DNA of 64,000 nucleotides, from assembly GCA_002917075.1 (NCBI GenBank), contig NTMA01000002.1, positions 868,001 through 932,000 of the forward strand, in the 5' to 3' direction. Positions 35,539 through 47,211 of this stretch are shown here, piece after piece. Below the pieces are notes generated by a model, which saw nothing but the letters and a program-made list of their open reading frames with translations, did not search any database and had not been told where the DNA came from. The stretch comes from Hawksworthiomyces lignivorus (taxonomy: Eukaryota; Ascomycota; Sordariomycetes; Ophiostomatales; Ophiostomataceae). How positions within the stretch are numbered: position 1 is the stretch's first letter; each line of letters begins with the position of its first letter. The translations under genes were made by a program, and so were the position numbers.

Positions 35539-37637
35539 TCAGTGGTGGCGCTTTCGTCCAATGCATACATATCTAGAGCGAGCAAAAATTGTCAGTATAA
35601 GCACGAGAAACTGCTAGGTACGATCTTGTCTTGGGGATCAAACACTCACAATGGAAAATATGCCTAACGTGTACAAGACACGAGAATTGAAAAGAATCGT
35701 TAGCAACTCTCATGAGTGATGGTTATTCGGCATGATTTACGCCATCGACACTTCAGTTCTTCTGTTCACATACCTTGATGGCAGGATTATCCGCCTCAGA
35801 GCGCGCTTGAGCAATGAGCAGCTGTGCTTGGTCATAAGGCATCCTGCAAGGTTTTCACAAGAGTTAATTAGCTAGATGCTAAAGAAAGCAGTGCGTCGGG
35901 AGCCCACTTCTAACTGAGTCCATTGCGGCGAGATATATTTGCACATACCCAAGCCTTTCGAGAAACAGATACGTGGCCTGCGATGCCAGCAGCCGCTGTA
36001 CATTGTCTCTGTTTATTCGTCCGACCTCGTTCATGCGTGGATCTGTGTTCAGGATTCAGATTTAGATACATGCGTGGACATATGGGCGAGAGGGCTGGCG
36101 CTGCCTTTCGCAGTTGACTTGCAGCCACTCACCTGTTGGCCACCCGCACATCGGCATTTGCATCACCCTTGCCTCTACCTCGGAGAATCCAGCATTTTTG
36201 ACGAGAGTTTCCATCCGGACCGGGGCTCGAGGATCCTTGAATTGGCTGACGCTCTGCAGATACAACTGAGACCACTGTCGGAGACCATGGTCTTCCTCAT
36301 TGATGTTCCTCGTCAGCAACTACTCGTTTTGAAGCTTCTTGCCATCTTTATTCTTCGTTCTGTCGACTGCTTGCTACTCACTGTCAGTCAACGACCCGTT
36401 GTCGGACTGGGCCTGGAAGTAGATCTCAACGATTTGACACCAGCCTCCTGGACGCAGCACTCGATGCATGTCCTTTAGGTAGCTCTTCCATCGTCCTGAG
36501 TTGATGCCTCCTGCCACCATCTGACTATGCACCAGGTCAAACTCGCCGGTATCAAATGTGAATCTAAACATTGAATCCGGTGTAAGAAGCGCTGCCATTT
36601 GTATTCAAGAGGATGATTAAGTTGTTTTATCTAGTTCTGTCTTGCCTTTTGTTCAAGTCGTCTACTTGGAGATCGAGGTTTGGTAAGTCATCATCTGGCG
36701 CCAAGTGAGGGCTGATGTCGATTCCGAGAACCTGTTGTTGCAAAAGCGTCAGTTTTGTGTTTACAAGACCTTCTTTGGGCTTCAGAAATCCCGAGAGACA
36801 AGGGCGTTGCAAGAGAAAAAAAATCAAACTACTGAGGGAGGCTAGAGTTGATATCACTGCCAGCATCTGCACCTCACGGAGAGTCGAGCGTTTGCGTTGC
36901 AAATTTAGGGTTTGCAATATTTGCACCTTCTTCCCGCATAAACACCATTTCCAACAGTACTATGTCACTGACTTCCCAACGCTGAACAGATGGGTGAGGC
37001 AGGCGGGCAGCCAAATTTATTCGGCGGCTGAACTATAGACATGTGGCGGCAGGTTCTCTTCTACGAACACGACATCTGGAGAGAAGATGCTGCTCTGCAT
37101 TTCAAGAAAATAGAAGATGGTGAAAAAAGGGGTTGACAAACCTCGCATTTTGGGTAATGTGCGGCCACTTCGCTGGCCCATGCTCCGGTGCCAAATCCGC
37201 AGTCCAAGATCCTCCTCAGTCTATGTATTGGCGGGAAAACTAGGCGGTTATCAAAGACTACCCTGAAGGCTTCGTGCGCAATCTGAAGTCGTTCTGCTTC
37301 GTCCTTAAAATTTGAAATTTAGCATCACCCTTCTCCGGACTCCTGACGTCGCTAACGGCTTTGGCAATGGTTCGCAACTGGGTCCAGGAGGTGGAGGTTC
37401 AGAAACTAAAGAAAAGACAATACCTCGTCGACAGGGCAGAAATAGACATTGTGTTCTATAGAATACCGTTGATATTCTCTGCCGTGGAATGAGACGGTTT
37501 CTTTATAGACTTCGTCGAGAGGGACGGTTTGGTCAGAACTGTTTCCACCAGGGTTATTTTGTTGGTCTTATGTTGCAGATTATACAAAGCATGGCATAGA
37601 CAAAGATGGGAAAGCCCGGCTGTTACCTTTCTGCCAT
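35539..37637 (-). CDS. SAM-dependent methyltransferase, UMTA/LaeA-like, ten exons
   Basis: Assembled by eye. Exons: 37637-37627, 37538-37424, 37303-37142, 36731-36646, 36563-36396, 36308-36133, 36042-35949, 35843-35774, 35663-35650, 35572-35539 (930 nt, 309 aa, in frame). The product starts MAESSDQTVPLDEVY. It carries FHGREYQRYSIEHNVYFCP, the SAM-binding motif ILDCGFGTGAWASEV (74-88), then VLGIDISP, LVHSQMVAGGI, HRVLRPGGWCQIVE and a C-terminal AYFPLYVCIGRKRHH. These are landmarks of the fungal UMTA group of methyltransferases; substrate unknown. Intron 4 is GC-AG (AG|GCAAGA). Intron 3 is 410 nt, far above the rest. The exon 5/6 join is the weak point: it uses GG|GTCGTT, because the better GTGAGT donor at 36381 breaks frame with every acceptor I tried. 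The gene could therefore carry a lesion there. No biosynthetic cluster surrounds it. Confidence 0.82.
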
Positions 37638-38302
37638 CGCGAGAAAGTAGTATGTGGCTGTCTTTAAGTCTCGAAATTTTAAGTTTGATGCTTCCCATTT
37701 TGAAGACAAGACAAAAACTACGCAAAACGGGAGGCGGGGACGGGCTATGGCTTTTCAAGCATCAATATTAAGGAGGTTTTCCGGACACGACCGATATGGG
37801 CGCGTGGCCAACAAGCGGTCTCATCATGGAGAGTCTGACTTGTTTGGCTTCTTGACTTGCAGTTCTACCGGGTAGACGGCGGGATGGGCACGTTGGCTAC
37901 TGCCACAGCCGCTAACCCCTGGCTTGTCGGGACGGTTGTGTGTCTGCAGAGCATAGTTGGGAAGCTACCTATTTTTTTTTTGCTCTGCTTTTCTGGGAGG
38001 GTGTATTACCGTCTGGAGGGCAACACAATTTCCTGGAAGTGGACCCTCTTGACCTTGCCAGGTAGTTTAGATTGGCTGGCCCTGAAGACCTCACACCCCA
38101 CGATATCGCCGTCGATCATCACTTTAAGGGTGCTAACGACCGGCGCCAGGTAACTACAGGCACACAAAAACTCGCAAGTTTTCCGATATACTTTCTATGT
38201 GGATGCACCCGCCTTGCATACAGTAAGTGGTATGCACACGCTCAGACGGAAAAGGCAAAGGCTGAGGAAGCAGACTTGCTGGTACTGCCAAAGAACAGAC
38301 TA

Positions 38303-38332
38303 CCCGCTGAAGGCAAACCCGCTGAAGGCAAA
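38303..38332. repeat. 15-bp unit, two perfect tandem copies
   Basis: Unit CCCGCTGAAGGCAAA at 38303-38317 and again at 38318-38332. It is a small local duplication with no wider structure around it. Confidence 0.85.
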
Positions 38333-41300
38333 AGCAAACAATACTGTCGGAAATCACATTGTCCATCTTATCATATGCTTTAGAAAGAAATCCCTGGTCT
38401 GCATAAACGGCGTTTGGGAAAACGCAGAGCCTATGGACCAGACAGTTTGGACCTTCTAGGTTAGTTTTGCTGCTTGTGGCTCTTACCAACCTTCTCAATT
38501 ACGCCACTCTGTGCATGGTAAGATATGGGCACGTATGTCATATACTGCATATGTACTCCGTACAACGCACTACATGCTGTTTCCGACAGGAAGGTTACCT
38601 TAAAGGACACACTTCGTTGGACCGCACCAAGTTTATCTACCGCCCCAACGAAGAAACAGGCCAGTCTTTTCAATGGGGGCCAACCGCTAGCGGAGTATGA
38701 CAACGTTAAACGTGGGTATTGCTGCCTGAATCAAAAGCTGCTTGTCCACACCTTCTCGACGTCGGTCTCGCAGGGCCACAGTTGCTGGCCCTGGAACACT
38801 TGCTTATGGGTACTGATCACGGAAAGACGGGTCGGTTACTGGTGGCGGCAAATTTCAATGAGCCAATGGCTAACGAATGCACACTCTGTTCGCGTGTCCC
38901 TTGGGTGTGCTGTTTCTTTAACCTGTCTCGGTCTCGGTTGATCAGGTTGGCCCCTACATGATTGGCACGATGCTGGCTTGGGACTAACAGGACTGGAAGC
39001 GGAAGAGGGCCTCGAAGAACTTGTCTAAAGTTTGAGGACACACCCTTCATTAGGTCTCGTCTGCTAGGAAGTCCGCTATAAAGTCCCACCCCACACCCCA
39101 TTCTGTCATTTTTACCTTCTCCCCTTATCCTTGTTTTACCATAACCGCAGACCCACCCCTGACCTTTATTCTTTTATTCTTCTTTTTTCTTTCGTTTATT
39201 ATTCCTTAGCACTGTTTTGGAGTAGTTCAGACCATGAGACGGTGGGTGGTGTGTTGCCACATTGTATGCAGCGTCCTAGAGATTGCGCTGACGGTGTGGA
39301 TGGTGGAGTCTAGCTTACTGTGTCTTATTTATTCGATTGCAGAGGCCATCCATCGCACGCATAGGTGCTCATTAAAGATTCCGCCACGGTGCTGGTCTGC
39401 CCATTTGTGGGCGGAGCAGCAGGAGGACCGCGCTACCCATCCACGCTACCTTCCTTCCGGATCGAGAAACTTGAGGTCGAATAGCCTCGACGCATGGCGC
39501 GGGTGCCTTCTTTCGTATAGGGGGGGCATTTCGTCTAGGGCCCTGGCAGAGACTTATTATGTCCGGCAGTTCCGTTTCCACAAGGCAAGATACTAACATA
39601 AAATAGAGGATTGCATAGGAGGGTGGCGGAAAAAAGCGAGCAATAGGGGTGCATGGCATTGCAACAAGTAAAACGCAGTGCGGGCAACTAAGGTGATCGT
39701 GGGTGGTTGCACAGCGTCAAAAGAGGCTGGTTCCGAAATCAGGCCAAAGAGGGAGGTGTTGACCCCTTTCCTATGCCCCTCTTCAGCCCTCTTTGGAGTC
39801 TGCTGCTGGTATGAACATTTCGCGCATCTTGGAGCAGCAAGTAAAGCTTAGAAGAAACAGAGGGCGACCGAAACCTCATAGAAAATCCCGAGGACATGGA
39901 TTTGGAATTCGAAATGGGCAGAAGCCGCTCCGGCCCCGCCAGGGTGTTGCCGCCTATGAAGAGTATTAACCACTAATGGGCAAGGAAAATATTGAAAAGA
40001 ATAGGCTTTGTCAAAAGCAGAAAACCATTCACCGCGAAATGGGTACCGCCCTTCAGGGTTTGGTCCACAGCGACAGCGCCCTCGCAATTTCTTTTGCCAT
40101 TCCGCAGGCTTTAATTAGCAGCTTCTGATTTGACATTGCGGAGAGAGGCGAAAAAAAAAATAAGAAGAGGAACTGGGTAAGGATGCGTATCAACATATCA
40201 TGCAGTCAGCACTCGCGTTACATGTTTCTATCAAGGAACATACATCTGAAGGCAGGTTTGGTGCAAGTCTCTCCCCGGGAAAATTAAGAGTAAAACAACA
40301 TGCATTAACTTTCCTGCGCACAAATCAGCCTAGGCTAGGCCAAGGTAAGCAAACACCCATGAGTAATGGGGGCCGCCCTGAGCTGTGGTTCGTTAAGAAC
40401 ACCTCGAAATTTGTTTATTGCGGCAATGTCTGGCTTATTTGTTTATTTCGAGAGTTGTAAGTGTTTTATTAAGCGCTCCACTTATGTCTTTGCTCCCTGC
40501 CCCCCTCCAAGTTCAAGGCCCCTTTTGCATTACGAACATATTTTAGAGGGCAGGAAAAACCTTGGAATTAGTGAATGACAACTTAATGGTCACAAAAACA
40601 GTATAGGGGGTGTGTATTTCTCTGCAAAGACCCGAGGCTTTGGTCGGAGATGAGAGCCACCATAATAACAGCATTGATGTTCTCGCATACGAGCCACTTG
40701 TGGCACCCCTGAGGGCTAGAACATGGCTAGCTTGACTTTTAAGTTATAGTGTTTTGTATGCACACATTAACTTTCGTGTCTTCTTCTCTCTAGCCGGTGG
40801 ACATGTTGCGTATCTGGTTGTGCCAACCCCATCGGTGCCGATGCCGCATCCTCGTTCCGGTATCTTTCAGCGGCCCGCTACAGCGCTGACAGCTGAAACA
40901 CTGCAGAGCAACGTTATGGACCAACGCTGCAGCTCGGGAGCACGCAACGCAGGCGATATGTCTTTACTCCTATGCTTCGTATGGCATGAAGCTTCGTTCA
41001 AATCGAGATAGCGAGAATATGGTATACGCCACTCTGCGGGAGCACCACAGACCGACGCAAATCTCAGGCTTACCGTTGATGATCTCTGCGGAACTAAGGA
41101 AGCGACCCTGGGTTCTTCAGGCTGCTTTCTTAGCGCCACGCCCTAAAATTTGAAACTTGGACTGGTGTATAGCAGAGGCACCACTTAGGTATCCGACCGA
41201 GGCGCACTAGCCACAAGGAAATGACGCGAAAGCCGACGACACGACCATTAAAAAGAGAAGAAACATCATTAAACAAGCCCATTAAAAAGACGAAATCTCC

Positions 41301-44300
41301 ACCGATATGAAGCGCTCTCTCCGCGCGGAATATATCCTTTTCGAAGAAACTGTCTACGACACTAACTATGAATATCCTAGTGCTTCAAGCGACCCGGGGA
41401 CGAGAGGCTTGGAGCATAATGACCATATCCTATGAGCTAGCGCACATACAGGGTACTACCTACGAAGTATTCACACTTCGTACCAAAAGTCGAAATAGGG
41501 TACTACTCGTATACTTACAGGGTTACTGCCCGTGGGTCCCCTATGTCGTAACTGGAAACTTGGGATATGCTCTGTCGGACACAACGAGCGACTGCGGCTG
41601 ACACTTTTCTAGGCTTGGCTGGCCTGCTTGACGGCGTTGGCGTGGCCCGCCTCTTACGTTTCCAAACTACCGGTATTGACTCTGGCAAGCTTGTACACAC
41701 TACTTGGCGAATTTTCTTTCTCCTTTCATGATTTCCCTATTTTTTTAGTAAACTTTCCGTTCATGGTGGTCGTACCATCCCACTGACGACACACGTATAC
41801 ACATAAGATGCAGATATATGCGCACTGGAAAATCTTTAGATACGACAATGGAGTTAATAATCTGTTATCGTATCAACGATGGCAATTCTACTCGCTCTTT
41901 TCCTTTAAACTATCACCATTTGTTGGAAGGTGGTCCTCGGATGTGCTCTCTAAGTGGTTTGTGTGTACAAAAGGTGGGCAGGTGCCGTACTTTTTTCATA
42001 CCCCTATTCTCTGATACAAGGCAATGCTTATCCGCCTTCTCTCCACCTCTGCAGCCATGCCTACAGTGACAGGAGGAGATCCTTCATGGCTAGACCAGAC
42101 ACTATGATATACAAGTTGCTCTATTTTACAGTGCCTGAGAAAGAGCGTTACTCAATTCACTCAGCAGCCCCATACGCCTATTGCCATTTTGACAATTTTT
42201 CTCAAATGATACAGCTCCACGTCGACAGAATCCACATCCCTTTGTCTTCGGGATATGCTCCAGCTGTGCTTTGGATACTCTTCTCTTCTTGGCCTCCACC
42301 CTATACGTACTTTTCGTGCTCAATCTCGATTATTTTCTCCTGCCCATTTTTCCTGCTGCCGCCCCAAACGCTCTCAACTCAGCCACTGTTGTCGTTTGTC
42401 TTATTCACCACTCGCGTGTGTACCATACCGGCTCACACCCTGTCGCCTTCGTTGAGCCTTTAACTTGCTGTCATATTTCCACGCTTTCTCCTGAAACTTC
42501 TCTTCGGTATCAAGTTCCTCATCGGCCTAGTGGGCCGCCATCTCTATTTTCAGGCTGTTATTTCGGCCCATCTATTATGTGAAGAAATGAATGACCGAAA
42601 TAAATCTTCCAACGGACGCCCTTGAATGGACGGCCATAAACGGGCATTGAGGAACAAAACAAGCAAGATCTCCCGCATGACGGCGCAGTTCAGACTAAGC
42701 GCGTTAGCCAGCATCTTGTGGAGCATTCGCAGTGGTCCTAATATATTTTAAGACGATAATACAACAAGACCTTCGGGAGAACAGAGTAAGGGCATTATTA
42801 GCAACAAGACACGAGGACAAGCTGCGCACATCGAATGCGCTAGAATAGTCGTAGAGGCGATCTCTTCAATGCGACAAGCGGCTTCAGCGCTGGTGCCAGG
42901 TGAGGCCGGCACCAGGGTTCCGGCAAAAGTTTGCGAATACACCCACGCACGAAATCCGTCCAGATGCGCTGAAGAAACAAAGGCTGGAACAGCTTCAACG
43001 CCGTGGCAGACTTATCTGTTAATTACCATATCTGGCTAGCCATCTCTGCTAACTTAGGGGAAATATACAGGGGAGGGAAGAAAAGAAGCAAACAAAAGAA
43101 AAGTGCAGAAATCACAAACACCACTCTAAGCTGTACAGTATGAATCTCTCACCAAACTTTGCTACGTACCAAGCACACATGTGCAGGCAACAAGGAGTAT
43201 GAAATTTAAATAGGCCGCCGGGAGACATGGGTTAATGACTAGGTGTGTACAAGTATGCCCATATGCGTATGTTCTTTTCGTTCTATGGAAATTTCTGCCC
43301 CTTCCACAGATTATCCTACTCCATAAATATTTGCTGATCACTTTTGCCGTGTCGCAATTTTAACTTCCCAGCGATGCTAACCAGGGATGGCCAAAACGAC
43401 AAGGATGAAACAAGGAGCAAGGTGTGAGGCAACCTATCAACCGGTACGTAAGATGCTGCTCGGCATGGCGTAGACCAGGTGAGAAACGGACAATGGTGAT
43501 TGGTATCTCAAAGGAATCCCTCAAACAATATTTACTATCCTCATGCGTATTTGATGATACTAAAAAATGACAGAAATCGGCGCGGCGAAATTTGATGAAC
43601 AAAGAGAGAGGAGAGAGAGATCGGCCCGGAAGAGGAAAATGCTACAAAAGCCAGAAACCAAGGGAAAAAAAAAAAAAGAAAGCCGAAGCTGCAAGAAGAA
43701 GGTGTATGGTCCAGCCAGCCTCTTCCACTGCCTCGGGACCACTGCAGTCACACGTGCGGTTAGTGAAAGCCGTCAAAATACAGACTCCTGCTGGTAGAGT
43801 TCAGAGCAAAGCAAGCACAAGTTCCCGAGTATCCTATTACGACTGCGTGGGTCGAAATTATCTTGAGTGTGTGAGCCTCTTTTGCTTTTACTGTGTGCCT
43901 TGCCATGCTTCTTTTTGGGTTCCTTCGAGCCTTGAGCTGCGGTCAGAAAAGAAACCCGGACTGCCGGCATGAGCCCGATTTTCCCTTGCTGCAAAATCAA
44001 TCACATCCACACCGGGTGCTTTGAAAATAGAAAAGTAAGAGAAAATGGGTTGCGGGTGCACACCACCAGAGCCCTCCCCCCTTACGGGGAGCCTGGATGT
44101 TTCCCGTACCACCGGCATGATACGAAAGAAACGCTGCCAATGAAGCATGGAGTATTATGAGCCTTGTCCTCCTGACACCCGTCACCCACCAGTCGCATGG
44201 TAGAATTGCGAGAGGATGGATGTTATTATACGTGGGAGGAAATTGGGTGACAGCACGAAGGATCAATGCTCTGCTCAGTATTATACAGGGAGATTCAACA

Positions 44301-44319
44301 CACGAAAACATGTGAGTTA

Positions 44320-44333
44320 CCCAGCCGGCTGGG
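44320..44333. repeat. 14-bp perfect palindrome CCCAGCCGGCTGGG
   Basis: Perfect dyad in gene-free DNA. Its core CCAGCCGGCTGG recurs inside the larger palindrome beside the assembly gap about 0.94 kb to the right. Confidence 0.8.
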
Positions 44334-45255
44334 AACACCTCTTGTCTTCCCTTGCTGTCTTCTCCTCCAGTTTTGCTGCTGTCTGTTTTACACACCCTCG
44401 CTTCCTTTCCAATTCTGCTACCCTACACGCCCAGCCTACGCCCAAAAGAGAGAAAGCCCCGGCCTGGTCCGCCTGCAATCATTCTCATAGAGCATTCAAA
44501 TAAAGCCAGCAGCACAAGAGGATCTAGCAGCAAAGCAGCTTTTGCCTATGCCGCTCCGTAGCTCGGTGATGTATCACTTTCACGTTCTTCCATTTTCCTT
44601 GCCATTCTTTCGTCTTCGTCTCCCCTTCACTTTCTTTGCCCTTTCAGGTTTCTTCCCGTTGGGAGAATTTCTGACGCAAGTGGATAAAGAGGAGAAATCC
44701 TACCTTTGTTTTTAATTTCTCCGCAAATCAAGCGCTGCGTGCAGGTGTCCAGCCCAAGGCAAAGTCACTGACGTCTGGTACGCTTCTTGTGGCGATGCTC
44801 TGCTTTTGAGAGAGGAGCGGGTATTTCGATAGAGAAGAAAGAGACCTTCCGTATCAGATTGTGGCTCTGCTGCTGCGTTCATAGGCTGCCCCGGTATAGT
44901 TTATTCGCTCTTTGTTCACCGTTTGTCGTCTTGTCTTGTTTCCGGTTTCCTGCTCAAGATTTTTCTTGCCTCCTTTGCTTAAATACTGGATGCTCTCTTC
45001 GCCTCTCGATGTACATGTTACAGCGTATCGGCTCTCCCAAAGAGAGGGTTCCTTTTTTGGGCATTTTGGCCCCCAAAATGCCCTGCCGACCCTCCTCTTT
45101 TGTCTTCCCTCCTTCCTTAGCACGACCACGCAACTGCGTCATATTGCTTCATACGAGAGCGCCCTGCTTTTCCTAACCCTCACACTATTTCGTCTTGGCG
45201 CACGCAGCACACCCACTGGTATCCATACGAAAACGGTTTGGGGCTACCCTCCTTT

Positions 45256-45289
45256 TTCCTGTTGACCCAGCCGGCTGGTTCAACAGGAA
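45256..45289. repeat. 34-nt near-perfect palindrome abutting an assembly gap
   Basis: Arms TTCCTGTTGA ... TCAACAGGAA flank a CCAGCCGGCTGG centre. The two halves are reverse complements except for one position in each arm. The last base lies directly against the N run. A single strand could fold into a 17-bp stem with almost no loop, a structure that hinders sequencing and assembly. Confidence 0.85.
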
Positions 45290-45332
45290 NNNNNNNNNNN
45301 NNNNNNNNNNNNNNNNNNNNNNNNNNNNNNNN
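45290..45332. other. Assembly gap, 43 N
   Basis: Run of 43 undetermined bases in non-coding DNA. The true length is unknown. Open frames reading through it are meaningless. A 17-nt poly-A run (45373-45389) follows about 40 nt to the right. Confidence 0.99.
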
Positions 45333-47211
45333 CCTTGTCGTTCCTGTAAGACGACCGAAAAGGAAGCAACTGAAAAAAAAAAAAAAAAACGAAACGACAC
45401 TATTAAAGGAGAGGAAAAAAAGAACACGAAGCAGGAGAAGGAGAGTCGAAGGGGGCAAGAGGAACCAAAAAAAAAGGGTGGGTGGCATCACGTTTTGTGG
45501 AAGATGTGCGGCGACGGGGCGAGGGTCAGTCGTCCTACCACTTTCGTCTTCACGCTCGCCCTCATGCTCGTCCTCCCTTCCCGCCTGCCTCTCTTCCCTG
45601 GCCCATGGCTGCATCGTAGTGCATAACTGGGAGGTATTTTTGCTCTCCCGCGTCTCTGGGGGGCCGCATTTGCGCTCCCGCAAAAGAAGACCCCGTACTA
45701 AGAGGGCACGCAAGGGGATCTACCTGGAGAAAAAGTACTCCGTAGAAAGGAAATAATGGCTAAAATGTAACGATCCTTTGGCGCTTCCCGGGTATTCCTT
45801 CTCACTGTCTCGCCCTCTTTTTTTTTTGTCCGAATCCCAACATCCCCCTTTCCTGCAGCGCAGAGTTCGATTTGGACTTGCATGCTGTCGCTCCCGCCTG
45901 AGATGCTCGCCTGCATCTCCCCACCTACTGATTGGAGTCAAGTACGAAGTAACGGCGTGTGCAGTGCCGAGATCATCTCAGAGGGACTCCCACGCAAAGA
46001 AACTCGCGAGATATAGTAGAGAGAGACGGAGAATGGGAGAGAGAGAGAGATACTGAGAGAAAGGCATACCCTCATCTACCATGTGCGACCCCCCTCCCAT
46101 AATAGAAATGACGCTCTTAATATGACAGAATGGAAGACTGCGAAGTGGAGAGAGAGAAGGGGGGGGCCGACAGAAAATTTAAAGACAAGGCCCGGAGAAG
46201 AGATGCCCCAAGAGGGAGGAAAACGCGCCATGCCATAATACAATTGTCACTGCGCTCTAGGAGGACCAGGCAATATACTCACCGCTGCTCATCCCAACGA
46301 AGAAAACGAGCTATGGTGGGTGCCACGGAGTGCGTTCGTTTTTGATTTTCCATATTGCCTGTTCATGTGTCGTCTTTCTTTTCCTATGATTGTCTCCATT
46401 TTGGACCCATTTCTCTCCAATTTCGTCCTCCCGCACTGCATCTGCTTCTGGGGCCTGCAGGCAGAAGCATATCTCTACTTTATCCTTACCTTATGTTCCA
46501 TTGAACAACGGTCCTCCTGGGTTCAGACTGAGGCGTTGTCGCCGTCGACTCTCGTCCAGTCGTATCTCTCACGCCAAGGGGGGGGGCGAAGGCACAAAAT
46601 AAAACGGTGACGTCGTAGCCAACGGTCTTCGGGGAGAAAAGTCAACGGCTGTATTCATTTTGCCCCTTCAACTACCGACGAACCATCTGAATTTTGCCCG
46701 TTTTTTTAGGGGGTAAATATTGGGCCACTTGATACTAGGCTCTATGTGTATAATGCTCCTTTTGTATATTTGTATTTTTGCGAGTCCAACATATGCGTAT
46801 TTCTGGTCCAGAAGAAAAGATACAGACAGAAACTCCATTGCAGAGAGTTTGATAACGACAAGTAGAACGATAAGACATGGAATAGAATAGTCCATCTAGA
46901 TGACCCCAAAGTCGCAATACGTGACAGAACGAGTAGATAAGAAACAAATAGAAGAAACAAAAAAACAATGCAGTGCTTTCCTCCGTTCCCCGAGTTCTAA
47001 TGATCTAGCTTCATAATACAGCAAATAGGAAAAAAAAAAAAAAAGAGAAAATAGAAAAAAAAATTCTTTGTAGAAGGACGAGAGCTGAGAAACGAAATAA
47101 AAATAAAAGATTAATAGAACGTGAAAATTAGAAAGGAAACAAGATCGTCATTGGCAGCAGCAGACCGCTGCCGAACCGGACATGTCGGCAAAAGAAGAGG
47201 AAAGGAACGCT
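45333..47211. other. Gene-poor stretch right of the gap, 1.9 kb
   Basis: Contains a 17-nt poly-A run (45373-45389), an exact TACTCCGTA (45736-45744), a GA microsatellite near 46036-46051 and A-rich DNA just beyond the stop of the PI 4-kinase gene (47030-47110), which suits its 3' UTR. No gene was recognised. Confidence 0.5.

Larger units (their letters stand above)
37638..45255. other. Gene-poor stretch left of the assembly gap, 7.6 kb
   Basis: No supported gene. Contents noted: a perfect 15-bp tandem duplication (38303-38332), an exact TACTCCGTA (38554-38562), and a 14-bp perfect palindrome (44320-44333). A minus-strand stretch around 38000-38150 reads VMIDGDIVGCEVFRASQSKL and runs on for ~20 more residues to a stop, with protein-like composition, but I could not extend it or recognise it. 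No transposon domains or terminal repeats were seen. Confidence 0.45.

Noticed and set aside
38000..38150. Protein-like minus-strand stretch containing VMIDGDIVGCEVFRASQSKL
   Set aside because: About 45 codons only, could not be extended through plausible splice sites, matches no family I know.
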